A stretch of 64,000 nucleotides of DNA from Tanytarsus gracilentus (Eukaryota > Arthropoda > Insecta > Diptera > Chironomidae), in the NCBI GenBank assembly GCA_038502055.1, contig JAXRKN010000036.1, positions 1,116,001-1,180,000 of the forward strand, written 5' to 3'. The notes beneath the pieces were generated by a model. The model saw only the letters and a program-made list of their open reading frames with translations. It was not told the DNA's origin and made no database searches. Numbering within the stretch: position 1 is the first letter of the stretch; every line of letters starts with the position of its first letter. The position numbers and the translations under genes are program-made. Below, piece after piece: positions 13,218-27,546 of this stretch.

Positions 13218-15437
13218 GTAAGTTCGTTTGAACATAATTGTTATTGACTTTTGACATACAACAATACCGCCAACCAACACTTCCTGACGATGCTCCCGAA
13301 TGCTTGCAAAAGTGAAAATTTATTTAATTACGAGAACACGGCTCGAGTGTGTTGTTGTTGTTGTTTTTTATGTGCAAACATGCATATGAAAACTTTCACA
13401 ATTGTGCGCATAGAATTTCAAAAAAGGCGAGTAGACAGGTACATGAAATCGAGTTGATTTTACAGCAGGATTAAATTGAATTTTATGCGAAAGTTTTTTT
13501 ACTCGGAAAATTTTTCAAATAGACGTTTATTAAAAAAAATTCTTGACACAATTTAGAGTTGAAAAGGGGGTTGGCAACATGTGGATCCAAATTGTCAAAA
13601 GTTTTATGCTAACGAGATTTTTCGAACCATGCAATCTGAAATCGCGTATCAAAAAATTAATTAGAAACATGGCATTCAATCAATTTTAAAAACAATAACG
13701 CGCAAAAAAATCATTTTTAAATTTGATAACATCTGCAATGTTGCGACACTACGGAAATATGGCATTTTTCTCCTCTGAAATATATCAAAAAAAAGTTTAC
13801 GGGAATAAAAAATTCAATTTTAAGAAGGCAATGACAGCCGTTGAAATTATTATTTCATTATTTTATATCACAATTCATTGCTCCGATATTTCCTTGCTGC
13901 TCAACTTCCGGATTCCAATTTTCCTTCCTCCCTCACTCCACAAATGATCATTCATTGAATTTTTTTGTTTGAATTTAAAATTATTTTTACTCTTGTCATA
14001 CGACAATGTCGCTCAATCCTCGTGTCATCGATATTACGGTAACAGATTTTAATTTCATGCCATTTTTGGGACTGACAACATTTAAAAATGAATTTAATTT
14101 GAAAATAAGATAAATTTATTTGATTTTAAATATTTTTTTGGATTTTATAAATTTTCTTAACTACCCTGAAATTATTGACCGTAAATAATTATTTATTCCT
14201 CTAAAAATAAATTTAATTTATTTTTCTTCATTTCATTTCTGCATCAACAACAAATTTTTATTCAGAATGAACTTCTCGTGAAGAAAAATCCAATTAATTT
14301 CTTTGAGATCTCTAAAATGATTTTCTCTCCCACTTTAATCCTATTTCAATATGATTCGAATATCAATCGATTTTCTCTCTCGATGAGTGTTCTCGTTATA
14401 ATTCAAATGATTTGCCGAGTGCAGTTTGCTATCATCAACAGAAATAACCTACTCAACCAATTAATGATACCACGAGGGGTTAAAAAATTTCATGTGAAAA
14501 ATGACTCACAACACACTGTCGAGCAATTATTTTTTTTCACCCCCAAAAAAATTTTTTTTTACGTTATCGTGCCAAACCTTTTTAATGAAAAAGAAAAATT
14601 CCCTCGACATTGTAAATGCGTGCTTTGAATGACTCATCGCACAACTACTTGCATTTCTCGCTGCATACAAAGTCCTCGATTGAAATCATACAAATTCCTT
14701 TTTATTATGTGTGTGTCGTTGTTATTGTCGGGGGAGTTTTTTCAAGCCATTATAAATTCAACAAACCGTGACGAAGAAAAATTTTCTTTACAACTAATAG
14801 AAAGAAATCTTTGGGGTTGTAAACGAGACAGAAATGAAATTATTCATCAGACGACGCGGCATTCATTACACTTTTTTCTATGGTGATTCATTTCACATAT
14901 ATGCGAGACTTTATATGAGTGGCACTTTGTAAATACACTTGAAAAAATTCGAGTAATGAGAAATATCTTGAGCATTTTAAGTTGCGTCGGTGGAGTTGAA
15001 GAGCGACTGCGGGTTTAAGAATTTCAATAATATCCAATTAAATGCGATATTCTTCATCCCAATAATGACTCGACACCCTTGAAATTATTTTCAGTTGAGT
15101 CGCTTATAAAGAGATTCAGAACAGTTGTGAGTGTTTGCTCAACAAATTAATACCGAGAAAAATAAATAAATTGCTTATAGTCAAATTTTAATGATCTTAA
15201 GCTGCAGGCAGGAAATTATTGAAGTAATTTTAAGGAGTTATGAATTATGATAAAATATTTTGGGAGATTTTGAATTTAAAATCTACATTTTGAGAGCTGA
15301 TGAAAATTTTAATTTTAAATGGAAAAAAATCTAAATTTAGTTTAATTTTTTTTTCTGTTTAAAAATCAAAAATTTTAAATCTTAAAAAATTATTTAATAT
15401 TAAAAACATTTTTGTTTCGACGTCTTTAGCAAAATTT

Positions 15438-15771
15438 TACGTAATCCTCATTTTGTAATTTGATAATCGCTGAAAATTTCTTGGTAGGCATTTCAACCTT
15501 TTTATCACCCTTAGTAAAACGTGCCTCTAACAAATCTTATCTCACAAAATGACATTAAATTAAAAATTCCACGAAGTCGTAAAATTTCCGCTATCGATAG
15601 GTAATACGTAATCCTCATTTTGTAATTTGATAATCGCTGAAAATTTCTTGGTAGGCATTTCAACCTTTTTATCACCCTTAGTAAAACGTGCCTCTAACAA
15701 ATCTTATCTCACAAAATGACATTAAATTAAAAATTCCACGAAGTCGTAAAATTTCCGCTATCGATAGGTAA
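15438..15771. repeat. Perfect tandem duplication, 2 x 167 bp
   Basis: Bases 15438-15604 are repeated immediately at 15605-15771. I compared the two copies by eye and saw no difference along the 167-bp unit. The match breaks one base beyond each end (T at 15437 against A at 15604 on the left, T at 15605 against A at 15772 on the right). The unit has no long open frame and no inverted ends, so it is not a transposon. An identical head-to-tail copy implies either a very recent duplication or an assembly artefact. Confidence 0.95.
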
Positions 15772-18700
15772 ATTGACCTTTTCTCCCTCGATCACTCCTT
15801 TTTGTGGTGTTAATCGTGAAATTGAGTGAAATTTGCTTAAAGCTAAAGTCTTTAAAACGTCACAGTAAAAAAAATATCAAACAAGTTAACTGGAAAGCCA
15901 AAACGAGCTGAAGATAGGAAAAGACATGAATCATATAGCGAGTAATCCTCACATGATGCATTGTCTTACTTGGTACACTCTCGGTTTTACCCAGAAATAT
16001 TGTAAGAGATACAAAAATTTGGTCGAAGAATAATTGCTCTCCTTTATCTCATGGCATTTTCTATAGCCAAATGTTGTACAGAAAAACAAATCGATAATCT
16101 TTCTCGAGGATTCAATGTGAAAGCGATAAGCTCGGGCATATTAAGTGGCATTGTGGCTTTGCCTTTGCTATCTCTTACTCACCCCACCCTCAAAATCTAT
16201 CTCCGAAAATTAAATGAATTTTCGTTATAGCAACTGGAAGAATGTTTTTCTCGAATAAAAGTCGGATGGTACGTGGTAGGTTTTAAAAGGGCGAAATATT
16301 AAGTTTTTTAGTGTGCTCCATTACATCCATAACATGGGAAACGTGATGTCTATCCTCACTCATCCTTCTTGTTCTTAAGTCTCCCATTGAGCAAAATTTT
16401 CGATTCTTAAAATTATTTCAATTCAATTTTTGAACATTTAAAAATTTTATTTTAAAAGTTGATTTAAAATTTTCCTCACTGGGAATTCTTTAAATACATT
16501 TAAAAGATGTTTTCCTTCATTTTGTATCACTTTCGTTTTAAACTTAACCTTATTGCATTACAATCATGATACGAGAAGGCATTTGAGAAGGAAAAGAGGA
16601 TTTCTAAAAATAACAAGGGACACTCAAGCTTCAAATGAACCTTAAACATTTTTTTGAATTCAATTCAATTAATTTTCTTTCTTTATTTTTTACATTTAAT
16701 TCATTTTAAATTACAAAAGGTCGCAAATTAAATAATAGAGCAGATTTTTTTACAATTTTAAATTCACCCTAAATTAAATTGACCTTAACCACCCCTAAAT
16801 TATCTTTAAATATAGAGGAAACATTTTCGCCACAATGAAATTTTAATTATTTAGTGAAATATTCATCGTTCATTATGGATGAAACCCTCGCCCTCAATTC
16901 TTTTGGAATTAATCAGCATAGTTAGTCGTTCACCTGGAAAAATCCCTTCCATGCATTTCATTAAAAATGTTAATGTTCGCTCTACTTTAGTTTACTTTTT
17001 GTATGTAGTCAGTTAGGGGTAATAACTTTAGTCAGTTGTAAAACTTTACCATTCCACATTTTTTCTACCGCAAAACTATTTTTCGTGCGTAAAATGTCGA
17101 GTGGCGAAAAATGCATGAAAAGAATTTTTTGACATAAAATTTTCCTACGAGACATTCTCTGCATCATGGATGATGTTATCAACAAACAACACAGTGAATA
17201 GAATTCGCCCTCTCACCCTCAAACTCAATGCTTGTCCTCTTTATCGTCCTTCTATTTTCTTATTAATTCATGAACGCGAAAATCGCTGACTCATACGACA
17301 AATAACGTCGACGATGATGATGAGTTAATGTTTAATTTCTTACACAATTTAATTCGTGTTTATTAAAGAGTGAAACGATATTGATTTTTTGGTTATTATG
17401 ACTCGTAAATAATTAAATTTATTTTACCATTGTTACATATTCAGAATTTCATTAAAGCATTTTATTTGATTTAATTAATTCGTTAAATAATTTAATTTAT
17501 TAATAAAAAAATTATTTTCGAGTTGTTATTTTAGTAATTGCAATTTTTAAAGGTTGAGAGTTTAACAAAAATAATAAATTAAAAATAGACTTGAAGATTC
17601 ATCCCACGAATATATTTTCTCAATTAAGTAATGAGTTCTAATTTTTAAATGAAAAAATCAATTCAATCAAACCCAAAACAACTCAATTTTCTAATTTTAC
17701 TTCTTCCACATTTTTCATTCACCTATTTCGCGCCTGTTGAATATTTTATCAAAATTAACTACGCAAATCAACATAGTGAGAAAAGCAGAAAATTTTCATG
17801 ACCTTTAATAATTTTTTTCCATCGTCATTTCCACCATCGACTACGTGAAATAAGTCGTTCTGCTGTTATCGCCTTATCGACACATTCCTTCGCATTTTCA
17901 TTTTTTCCCTCTCTGTTTATTTGATGTGTTCAGGCCTACCACAATACACATTAGCAGTAATAATAATCACCAGAATTTTTTTTTCGCCAACACACAGAAA
18001 GAATTTTTTCTTGTTCTCTTCATTATGCGAATTGTGCGTGTGAGAAATTAATCAATGATGTTCTTACTTTGTGAATTATCATTAATAACCTATTAAGTTG
18101 CAGTGAAACACGAATCAGTGAGTTATTAAAGACTGTTCACAAAATCACGAGGAACGCTGAAAGCATTTTAGAAAATAAATCATAACTGTTGATTGTTGAA
18201 GAAAAAATCTATTCAGTTGCCGGAAATAAATATTGTTTTATGTTCCGAAATCCCAGCCATAGGCAAATTTTTAAAATTACATCCTTAAAAACAACCAGTC
18301 AAAAGTGGAGGAAAGTTCCTTAAACTCAATCAGTGAAGTTGTTTGCATAAGCTACAGGGGCAGAAAAATATTTTCGAGCGCGTTTGTCTCTAAAGAAAAA
18401 ATTACAGGTGTTTAAATATATTTTTTAAATAGTTCAAAATTAAAATAAAAATAATTCAATAAATATCAAATTTTATTTTTCAACTCGTTCGAAAACAAAC
18501 TTTATTCGTCTTTCCTTCAAACTTTTTATTATCTCTTTGCTACCCTTAAAAACTTTTAGGAGTGATGCCGGATGGTAAACATAAAAATTTAATTTCTAGA
18601 AATTGAAAACACTTTTATTTCTTATGATTTTATTATATGAGGATGTCAAAATGAGCAGTTTGAGGTATCGTGATCGATGTAAAAAGAAAAATATTTTTAA

Positions 18701-21700
18701 AAAGTTATTTTTCAATATTTTCTATTCATGTCGTAAAGTTGACGGAATTTATAACCATTACTGCAATAGTTGAACATGTTTGAGATAATTTTAATTGAAA
18801 CTATTTCAAAAGAAAATCGGGCATAAATGTCTTGTGAAATTTAAACTCATCAAAAATGTTTCAAAAATTTATGAAAGACTCAGTTAACTTCAATCACGTC
18901 TTAAATTACCAAATAAATTTAATAACCCTTTTCATATTTTGAGAATTCAAACTGAAAAATCTTATTAAAATTTTACTTTCAAAAAAATGAGCTAAGAAAT
19001 TTTATTTGCTTTAATTTAAATTTTTATTTGTCAACGCGACAATTTACATTAACGCATAATCATTTTCATGTCGCTTTATGAATTGCAAAAAAATGTCTTT
19101 CACCTCTCTCATCCCAACAGACACACCCGCACGCTCATTCATTGAAAATCCACCTCTTCATACTCAGATGTTTTACCCTGAAGGCTTTTCATTAAGCCAC
19201 ACGACGACGAGTCGGTAAATGTACAATTTTCCTCTTTCAGTGTTTATGATGAGCGAGAAGAAAGGATTTTTGATGATAATGAAAAATTCTATTTTTTGTG
19301 TGCGTGTGAAAAAAATCATCTCATGTAATTGAAAAAGCTTTAAATTTTTAAGTTGCTTTAAACTGGAAAGAATTTATTATCATAAAGTACCATAATCCCC
19401 GAACAACCTTTTTCATCTCCTTTTGTATACTCACTAAAAAATTATCAACTTATATTTTGGTGAAATAATCTAAGGAAAAATTATATTTTAGAAAATATAA
19501 AGAGGAAGTTTTTTAAACTTTTAAATTTTTCTCTTTTCCTGAACAAGATTTTATGTTATTGTGCTTGAATTAGTATTACAACACACACACACACTATGAG
19601 AGCGGCAGTTACGGTAACATATTTCTTCATTTTATATAGAACGTGCAGCCTCACATAAAAGAGAAAAAAATAATTTATATGTTTGCATTATTTTCGCATA
19701 ATTTTCACATTTGTGAGTATCATCGTTGCCTCTGTTTGCACTTTTCCGTTTGGATGGAGAATTTTTTTTGCGAAATTTTGTTTTAGGTCATTGCGTGTTT
19801 TTATTTCACTCTAGTTAAAATTTGAACATAATTTTCTGACAGTTCTTAAAAATTTTCCAATTACTAACAAAAAAAATGAAAAATTTGTCAATTCAACAAA
19901 ATGCTGACTCACTCAAATCTGAAAAATACACAATTACTAATTATGCTGAGTGGCGTCTAATGTTTCGTGTGGATGTGGAAGTGATTATTTATAAATTTTT
20001 CCATGACGTCATGAAGATATGCAAATACGTCAGTTTTATGGGCTGTTGGAGTGAGAAAAAAGGTTAAGTGGAAAAATGCAAATAAAATTAAATACAAAAT
20101 GAAGGTTGAAAGTGTTTGTGGGGTTTGATGACGACAATTTGATGGAAATATTTCACCTCAAACGTTAATTAAATTTTCTTCATTATGAAATGCATTCAAT
20201 GAGGTTCGATTAAAAGTTGTGGTGGTAATTTGATAAGTGATCATAGTTACAATAATTTAAATGACTTTAGTAGAGATTAAATTAAAATTTTAAAATCAAT
20301 AAAATATTTTTGCGCTTTTTTATAAATTTTATAGCTAAAGCTTTCTATGCAAAATAAACTTCATAAGTATCACATTAAAGCAAAACTACTTAAAACTCAA
20401 AATAAATCAACCTTTAAATTTAATAAACAGCAACTGCTCAAATTATAATAATTTTAAAAATTTCTCGAACAAATTTAATGTTGATAATGCACCCGTTCAA
20501 CACACTAAGAGCATAGCTCATATTTAGCAACATTACATATAAGCTGATCACAGTGCCATTATGTCATCACCGCAACATCGTTGGGGGAAGTAGTGCAGCA
20601 TAATATTATCATAATTGAATTAGCATTATGAACTCTTCTGCACGTAAATGCAATTTGCAAATTTTACTTCGTTAGAATGACACATTTTGTGAAAATTTAA
20701 ATCTGAATAACCAAAATTTTAAGTGAAAAAAGGACAATAATAAGTTCTCAGAATTCCCAGGCTAAGATTTGAGCAGAAAATGGCCGACTACTGAATTTTT
20801 CTTCCTCAATCACGTAAAATTTTATTCACAAAATCACTAAATTATTTCAAATGCTCAACGATATAAAAACAAATTGTCGCACCACGAAAAAGTCGTAAAC
20901 ATGCTCAAAATGTAAAGAATTCATTTTATTTCTCATCTCATCTCGTCTATCATCGTGTTTTCGTCATTGACTATGTGGCAATGTCGTAAGCTCGCAAGCA
21001 ATTTAACTTTTCTTCTTGCTTCAACTTCGCTCTCCTTTAATGCCTTTTTCCTTATATCCACCGAAAAAATATATAAAGCCATAACCATAAATTTTTAGAA
21101 AACATCCGTGTTACCAGGACATAAACTTAAGTTGAGTGAGAGTTGGATGAGAGAGAATTATGTTAAGAGCAAGATACATGTCCTTCGTAGGCATGCGAAA
21201 CAATAAAATAGTGAAGGAAGTATTGTCAGACAGGGGATGGAAAGTTTCAAGATTTCTTAAATTTTTTAAAACATTTATTTAACAATTTATAGAAAATACA
21301 AAATTAAATTGAAAATTAAATTCATAAATCCATCACTTGGTTTCCATTAATATCCAGCTAGGATATAATGTCTATCTTTAGACACAAACAATTTACTTTT
21401 CGAAAGATTTATTTTTGAATTACGAGCTTTTTCTGAAGAAGATTTTAGGGAATCGCAAACTTTTTCTTAATAGCTTTTCCTAGATTTTGTAAAGATTAAG
21501 TGGAGAATTGAGTGTTCTAAGAACGTTAAGAAATCTAATTGAAAAATTATCAATTAATAAAAATTGTATTAGTAAATTAAATTTTTAAAAATACGAAATT
21601 TTGATCCAAAATTAGAGGGTGACTACAGCGTAAAAAAAGGAACATAAAAATATTGTTGAGGTCTCAAATTTTCAGGCAAGACATGAGTTTTTCAAAAATA

Positions 21701-24700
21701 TTTCAAAATTGGAGATTCATTCATGAAAAAGTGGAACAATCTTCATTATTGTATAAAATTTAGGGTAAATCCACAAAGCTTTGAATCTTCACCCTAAAAA
21801 ATTTAAAATTTAAAATAATCAAATCCAAAAACATTTTAAAAGAGTTAAAATAAATATTTCAAATTTAAATTGTATTTTTCTTTCCATCACAAGCACCTCG
21901 CATCCCTTAAAAAAACTCAAAAAGAAAAACCTTTTAACACTCTCGCACGCAAAACTTTTCAATTTTCTTTTTCAGTGAAAAAAAACACATCGACGAAGTA
22001 AATGAAATCCATAAAATGCTTAATCTCATCGATGAGCTGATGAGGAAGAAAGGCGCAGAAGAAAACAAAACTTTTTTCTTCTCTTAATCTCACTTAATGG
22101 AATTCAGTGTTTTAATTTACATAAAAGCAATTGTGAGATTGGAAAGTTTATTTTTTCACTTCCTCTTGGAAGGGATGAGAAATTGAGTGAATTTCCTCAC
22201 ACTCGTGTGAAGGGGAAAAAAGTTTGTGATGAGTTTTTATTGTGAATTTTAAATTTATTGGAAACGAAGAAAAGAGTAAATAGAAGAAGATGAATTGCTG
22301 ATGATATTAAAAAATTCCTCTTGAAGTTGGATGGAAAATTTCTTACCGAGTTCTCAAAAATTTCTGCTTGAAAGTTCAACGACTTTTGCAAATCTTTAAC
22401 CTCGACATAATCATAAACTATTACCCTGTCAAGAAATTGCAAAAATAATCCCCCTTTTTTGTTGTCATCCGTAAAAAATCATCAAGCGGATAATTCGTAA
22501 ATTGCTTCAACGTTTATTGCACCTCGCTCATAACCCAAATTTTTATCCTTCTTCCAACATAAATTTCTCCATTTTATCTTCAGCACAAAAAATCATTTCC
22601 TCCCTTCGTAAGAGTTGAAGAAAATCGATTAGAGGAGGGAGGACGACAGTGTTTGTGTGACAAGCATAACCATCATATGATGATCATACAATCATCTCTT
22701 TTTCATCGCAAAATTATCGTTTTATTCTCATTATTTCACGCCATTTAACAATCTTGGAGCACTTATGAAATTTTATGAAGAAAAAAGGATTTTTGGTAGA
22801 GATAAAATTTGAAAAAGTTAAAGATTTTTTTCTACACTTTTTCTTTTACTAGAAAATCATCTTGTGAATTATTGAGGCAATTTAAAAAATTTAAAAACAA
22901 TTTTATTTAAAATTAAACGTTAAATTTTTGAGCTTTAAAAAGTTCAATTTTATCATAAAAATTCAAGATATTTTAGATCCTTCGAAAATTTATATTCTTA
23001 AAACTTTTCCACCCCTTAAATTCGCATAATGGGGGAAAAAAGGGCCGAGCAATATCAATCAACTTCTATAGATTTTCCCTTTTCGACGCTTCAGCACTAG
23101 AATTTCTCATTCTTGGAGCCTCCACTCACTCTTTTTATAGTCCTCGAGTCTTTTATCATCATAAAAAGAGCAACATACCGCACACACATGAGTTGTTGAT
23201 GGCCTATTTATGCGCTTTGTGTGTATGTTCGGATCGAGTGGCTGGATGGAAATAACCACTCACATCTATGCACACACGCACTTCATTACAAACAATTTAT
23301 TTATCATTACGAGGCTCATTATATAAATGGCTCTCTGGCACGGGATGAAGTAATGTTGAATTATGATGAAGTGATGGCAAATTTTCTAGGAAATCTATTC
23401 ATTTAAACGTTGCTCCATTACTGACGAACAAATCCTTGAAGAAGAAAAAAATTATTACGAAAATGGAGCAAGAAAAAATTCTTCTCTGACTCACAAAGTG
23501 ATGATGATAGCTCATGATGGATCTAATAACACTCACACGAAGAACATAAAAAAGGAAAAGCATCGAAATAGCATTTTTAGCAGCAGCACTGAAAGATACA
23601 TTATGTGATGTTTGTACGACTTGTTTGAAAGAGTGAAAACGGAAGACGGAAATGAAATAATGATGAAAACGATTTTCCTTTCTTCGTCTTTGCTTTCTGT
23701 CGTCACATTTCTTCCTGATGAATTGCAGTGCACTCGTTCGTGCACACTAAAGCGCTCTTCAATTTTCTAATGCGAATTTAATTGAACATTTCATCAAAAT
23801 GCGAGTTCTATGTAATGAAATTGGAGATTTTAAAATGTGGAATTTTGATTTTGCGTGATAATTCTTCATTTTATTACCCTCATCACTTTTTTTTGCTAAA
23901 CGATTACAAGCACGTAAAGGAACTGATTGATTTATTTTCGCATTCGAAAAACAAAGTGGAATTTGACGTGAACCTTTTTAACAGTCGTAGGTTGTTACAA
24001 AATTGAAAGAATGACTGCGATATTTTGGCATGGAAAAATTTTAAACTCTAAACCTTAAAAATTAACGATAAAATTATTAAAGTGTCAAAAATTTAATTCG
24101 AATTCCAACAAATGAATATATCATGCATGCTCAATCTTATAGACATGAAAATTTAAATTTCCTACGAGATTATATCTCAAGTTGCTCCTCAACTCGACAC
24201 AACATGAGCAATTCCTATTTCTAAGAAAATTTAATAACAACATTTTCAAGAAATAAATTCAATATTAGAGCTTTTGATAACCATGTTGTTTCTTTAAGTG
24301 TGCAACTCACACACTCAAAAAGTATCATAACAATTTTCATAAATAAATTTTGCAACAAGCTCCAAAACATTGCAGCAACATGAACTTGCCAATTTCGGGG
24401 CGAACGAAGAGAAGGAAAATTTTCACATTCAATCTGAGAATTTCATAACTCAACGCAAACTATCTCGATTTTCATTCCGGTCGATGCAATGTCAGAAAAT
24501 TCCATTTCCTCGGTCGATGCCGCTGCCGCTTTGCAGAGAATCGAGAAAAATATCATGAAAAATTCTTTTCGTCGCATATATAATTCATTTCATACATGAA
24601 ATATTTACTCAATACATGCCGCCATCACTATCGATGCGCTGCTGCTCACGAATAGCTCGAAGCCCGATTCCTTCCTCATGCACTTCTCTTTTTTGTCGTC

Positions 24701-27306
24701 ATCACAATTTTTATGTCGTAATTGTGACGGAATTCAATCCTGTTGAATCAACTCGGTGTGGATAAATGGAATGTAACGAGGGCCATTGTAATGTGAAAGA
24801 AGGATGAGAAAATGAATTAATCCCGTAAATTGAAGCCATGCATTCGTAGAATTCCGTGGAGAAGATTTTACACATTGCGCAATTTAATGGAATTCATCTA
24901 TGAGCATCTCTTTTGAGCTGCGTACATGCATTGCTATTAAATGCATTCTCAAGAATCAACATGCTCGAAATATCTGCTTGTGGATTCTCAAAAGAATATT
25001 TTTGGATTTAATTTGATTAAATTACATTTTCCTGTTACTTCAAATTTTGATTAAAATATTTTAAGAGCATAAAAAATTTAAGATTTTCTTTTTTTTTTAC
25101 TTTTTTAAAAATTTTATTGCAATTTTTGATTTTTAATTAAATCAATTTAAAACAATTATAAAAGTCATTAACTTTTCTACTTTCCTGTCGAATTTCATTG
25201 ACATCGAAAGTGACTCAGAAAAACTTTCATTAAAATTTTTCGCTAATGCTCAACTCGCGTCAATTGAAGTGTGAAAAAATCAAAATTACAAAAATAATTT
25301 TTTGCTTCTTTTAACAGACTTTGAATTATTCAAAACAAAACTTTCCATTTGTTCACACTCGAATCCTCTTTAATAACCAACTCATTCACAACTTAAGAGA
25401 GAAAAAGAGAGCAGGAAAAAAAGTTTACAAATAGAGTTAAGTGAGAAAGGTAAACGAAGGAAGAAGGCAAAAACTTTTCACGAATAATTTATTGTATAAT
25501 GGAGGCACCTGGTACTGGGGTTCGCTCTTCCATGTTTCCTCAACTCGAAACTTTTCCTGGTGTGTTCTTTATGGAAAATAAATTTTTCATTCATGACTTT
25601 TCTTTATGCTTTGCACACACTAAGATTATGCGGTTGTATGTGCGACGGCGGGGAGTTGTTACACATTGTGTTTATGCAATAAAACTCTCCTATTTATTTT
25701 CTGCACTGTCACATGCAGCCCTTTCCCTGAATCTTTAATGTACATATGAAAGAACTTTCAAGTTAATTACAAAATGTTGCTTTCTTCACTTTTCTTCTCG
25801 TAAAAGCTTGTGTATGTGCGGCCTGAGGGAGAAAAAGCCATTCATTATGACTCAAATGTATTTTTCATGAGCTTTTAGAAAAAATATAGTAAAAGTTTAC
25901 AGAACCTTATTAGAGAAAAAGGTAAAAAATCCCCTAATGAGTCACGTAGGAGTCAACATTGGCTAGACTAGAGTTTTTATTTAAAAGAGAGCGAAAAATA
26001 GTTGTGAATCGTTCGTTGAACTGAAGAGTTGACAAAAGCTTTAATTAAAAATTAATTTTAGTAAGTTGTAAAATTTTGCAATCGATGCACAAAAAAGTTC
26101 TTTACATTTCCCGCACATTGACACATTTAACCTTAATCTCCCGATACATATTTAAATCTACAAAGAAAACTTTCTCACATTACCCAGCTGAAAATTGTCA
26201 GCTCACCAAAAAATTTATATATTCTCGAAACTTTATTGCCCTCATGAGAAAGATCCTTTTCTGCATAATCACTAAAGGTGTGCACTATAATTGCAACACG
26301 AAAACTTTTATCTCTTCACAATCACCCTCCATCGTCTCGCTCAACTCCAGCAGTGCACAGATAAAAGCGTCTTGCGGGAAATATATGGAATATCGTCAAG
26401 AAGAGAAAAGTTCGAGTGAATTATTTTACGCTACATTTATTTTTCCTCTCACGATAATAATTCTTGGTGTGCACACTGCACAACCATCTTAGGAAATTAT
26501 TACCACCACAGTTCTCGACGGTGCGCTTTTGAAGCACAATTTCATACAAGAGACGAAGACTTTCTCTTCGAGGACGCTTGAAAGCTCTTAAGAGGTGAAA
26601 ATTTCATTTAGAATTGTTGATTTCACTCGAGCATGTTGCAGTGATGGTCACATAATCAAATACTTTACGCCATTAAAAATCTCATTAAATTTACCCATCC
26701 CTTGACGGCAGTGGTAGAAAGTAAAGGATGCGCGCCTTCTTCTGCACGTGAAGTACAATTTCATTGTGTGTTTGTGAGAGCGTTCGAGATCGTTTATCGT
26801 GCGGGTTGGGGGGAGTGAAAAACATTTTAATGATTTCCTTACAATAAAAGTGAGAAATCGATTTACCGGAGATTTCTATCAACAATCTCTCTCTCGCTAT
26901 TGTTAAACGATGCTTATTTTCTCATGAAATCAAACATCTTCAGGTTGCCGATTTAATGCGATGCGATGTTCAGTTTTTAAAGTGCTTTGAGGGAGTTAGT
27001 TAGAGGTGTAAATGGCACTCGACGTTTTGTTGAATCATTGAAAATATTGAAGAGTGATAAAATTGCAAGAAAATAACTCAAACTTTTGTAACGGTTTTTT
27101 AATTTTTAAATTTTTTTCCGATAAAACTTTTGTGACATTTAAATATTGTCAGTTTAAATTTACAAAAAGCTTTTCCAAACATCAAAATTCAATTCGTTAT
27201 ATTTTCTACCATTAAACAAATTGTAAAAATTTTATATTTTTACTCAAAAGAATTTTCAATTTGTTGCACATCAAATTAATTCAATTTTCTCCTTTTCTCT
27301 TTACAG

Positions 27307-27546
27307 ATTTTTTTGCTGCACGCTACAAAAAAAAATTGTTTGACAATAAAAAAAAAGTTCCAGCTGAAAAGGAGGATCGAAATGTGCCTCTGGAGGCAAT
27401 TTTGTTAACAGCAGCCAATTTTAACAGTTTTATATTCTGTTGCAAAACTAACAAAAAAAATATACACAGCACGGATTTATTTCACACATTGCGGATTGAA
27501 AAACGATGCTTAATACGCATTCGTGCACAACAACGGTGATAGTAAA
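27307..27546 (+). promoter_or_regulatory. 5' untranslated leader of the kirre/rst-family gene, with uORFs
   Basis: The leader begins after the acceptor CTTTACAG (27301-27306) and runs to the start codon at 27547. The main frame has an in-frame TAA upstream, so the protein cannot extend further 5' in this exon. There are two upstream ATGs. One at 27382 opens a short frame of eight codons that ends at TAA. One at 27506 opens a 27-codon frame ending at 27589, which overlaps the main start in another frame. An overlapping uORF of this kind usually lowers translation of the main frame, but that effect is inferred and not shown here. Confidence 0.55.

Larger units (their letters stand above)
1..27306. 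other. Gene-free upstream region, probably intron/regulatory DNA
   Basis: I find no supported protein-coding gene here on either strand. Open frames reach about 135 codons, which is near what chance gives in DNA this AT-rich, and they lack coding-like composition. The segment ends at a good splice acceptor (TTCTCTTTACAG, ending at 27306) just before the 5' untranslated leader of the kirre/rst-family gene. Most of it is therefore likely to be a large first intron plus upstream regulatory DNA. This is inference: the first exon and promoter were not found. Within it I note a TC tract at 2696-2711, a perfect tandem duplication at 15438-15771, and isolated exon-like segments at 7428-7468, 13165-13217, 21976-22087 and, on the minus strand, 22347-22425. 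Confidence 0.5.

Noticed and set aside
14278..14628. 116-codon open frame on the + strand
   Set aside because: It starts at GTG, is rich in Ile, Phe and Asn, and has no recognisable motif. Its length is within chance expectation at this base composition.
26085..26492. Open frame of about 135 codons on the + strand, the longest in the upstream region
   Set aside because: Composition is that of random AT-rich DNA (many Ser, Ile, Lys, Phe), with no domain or convincing splice context. A frame of this length is rare but plausible by chance over six frames of 64 kb.
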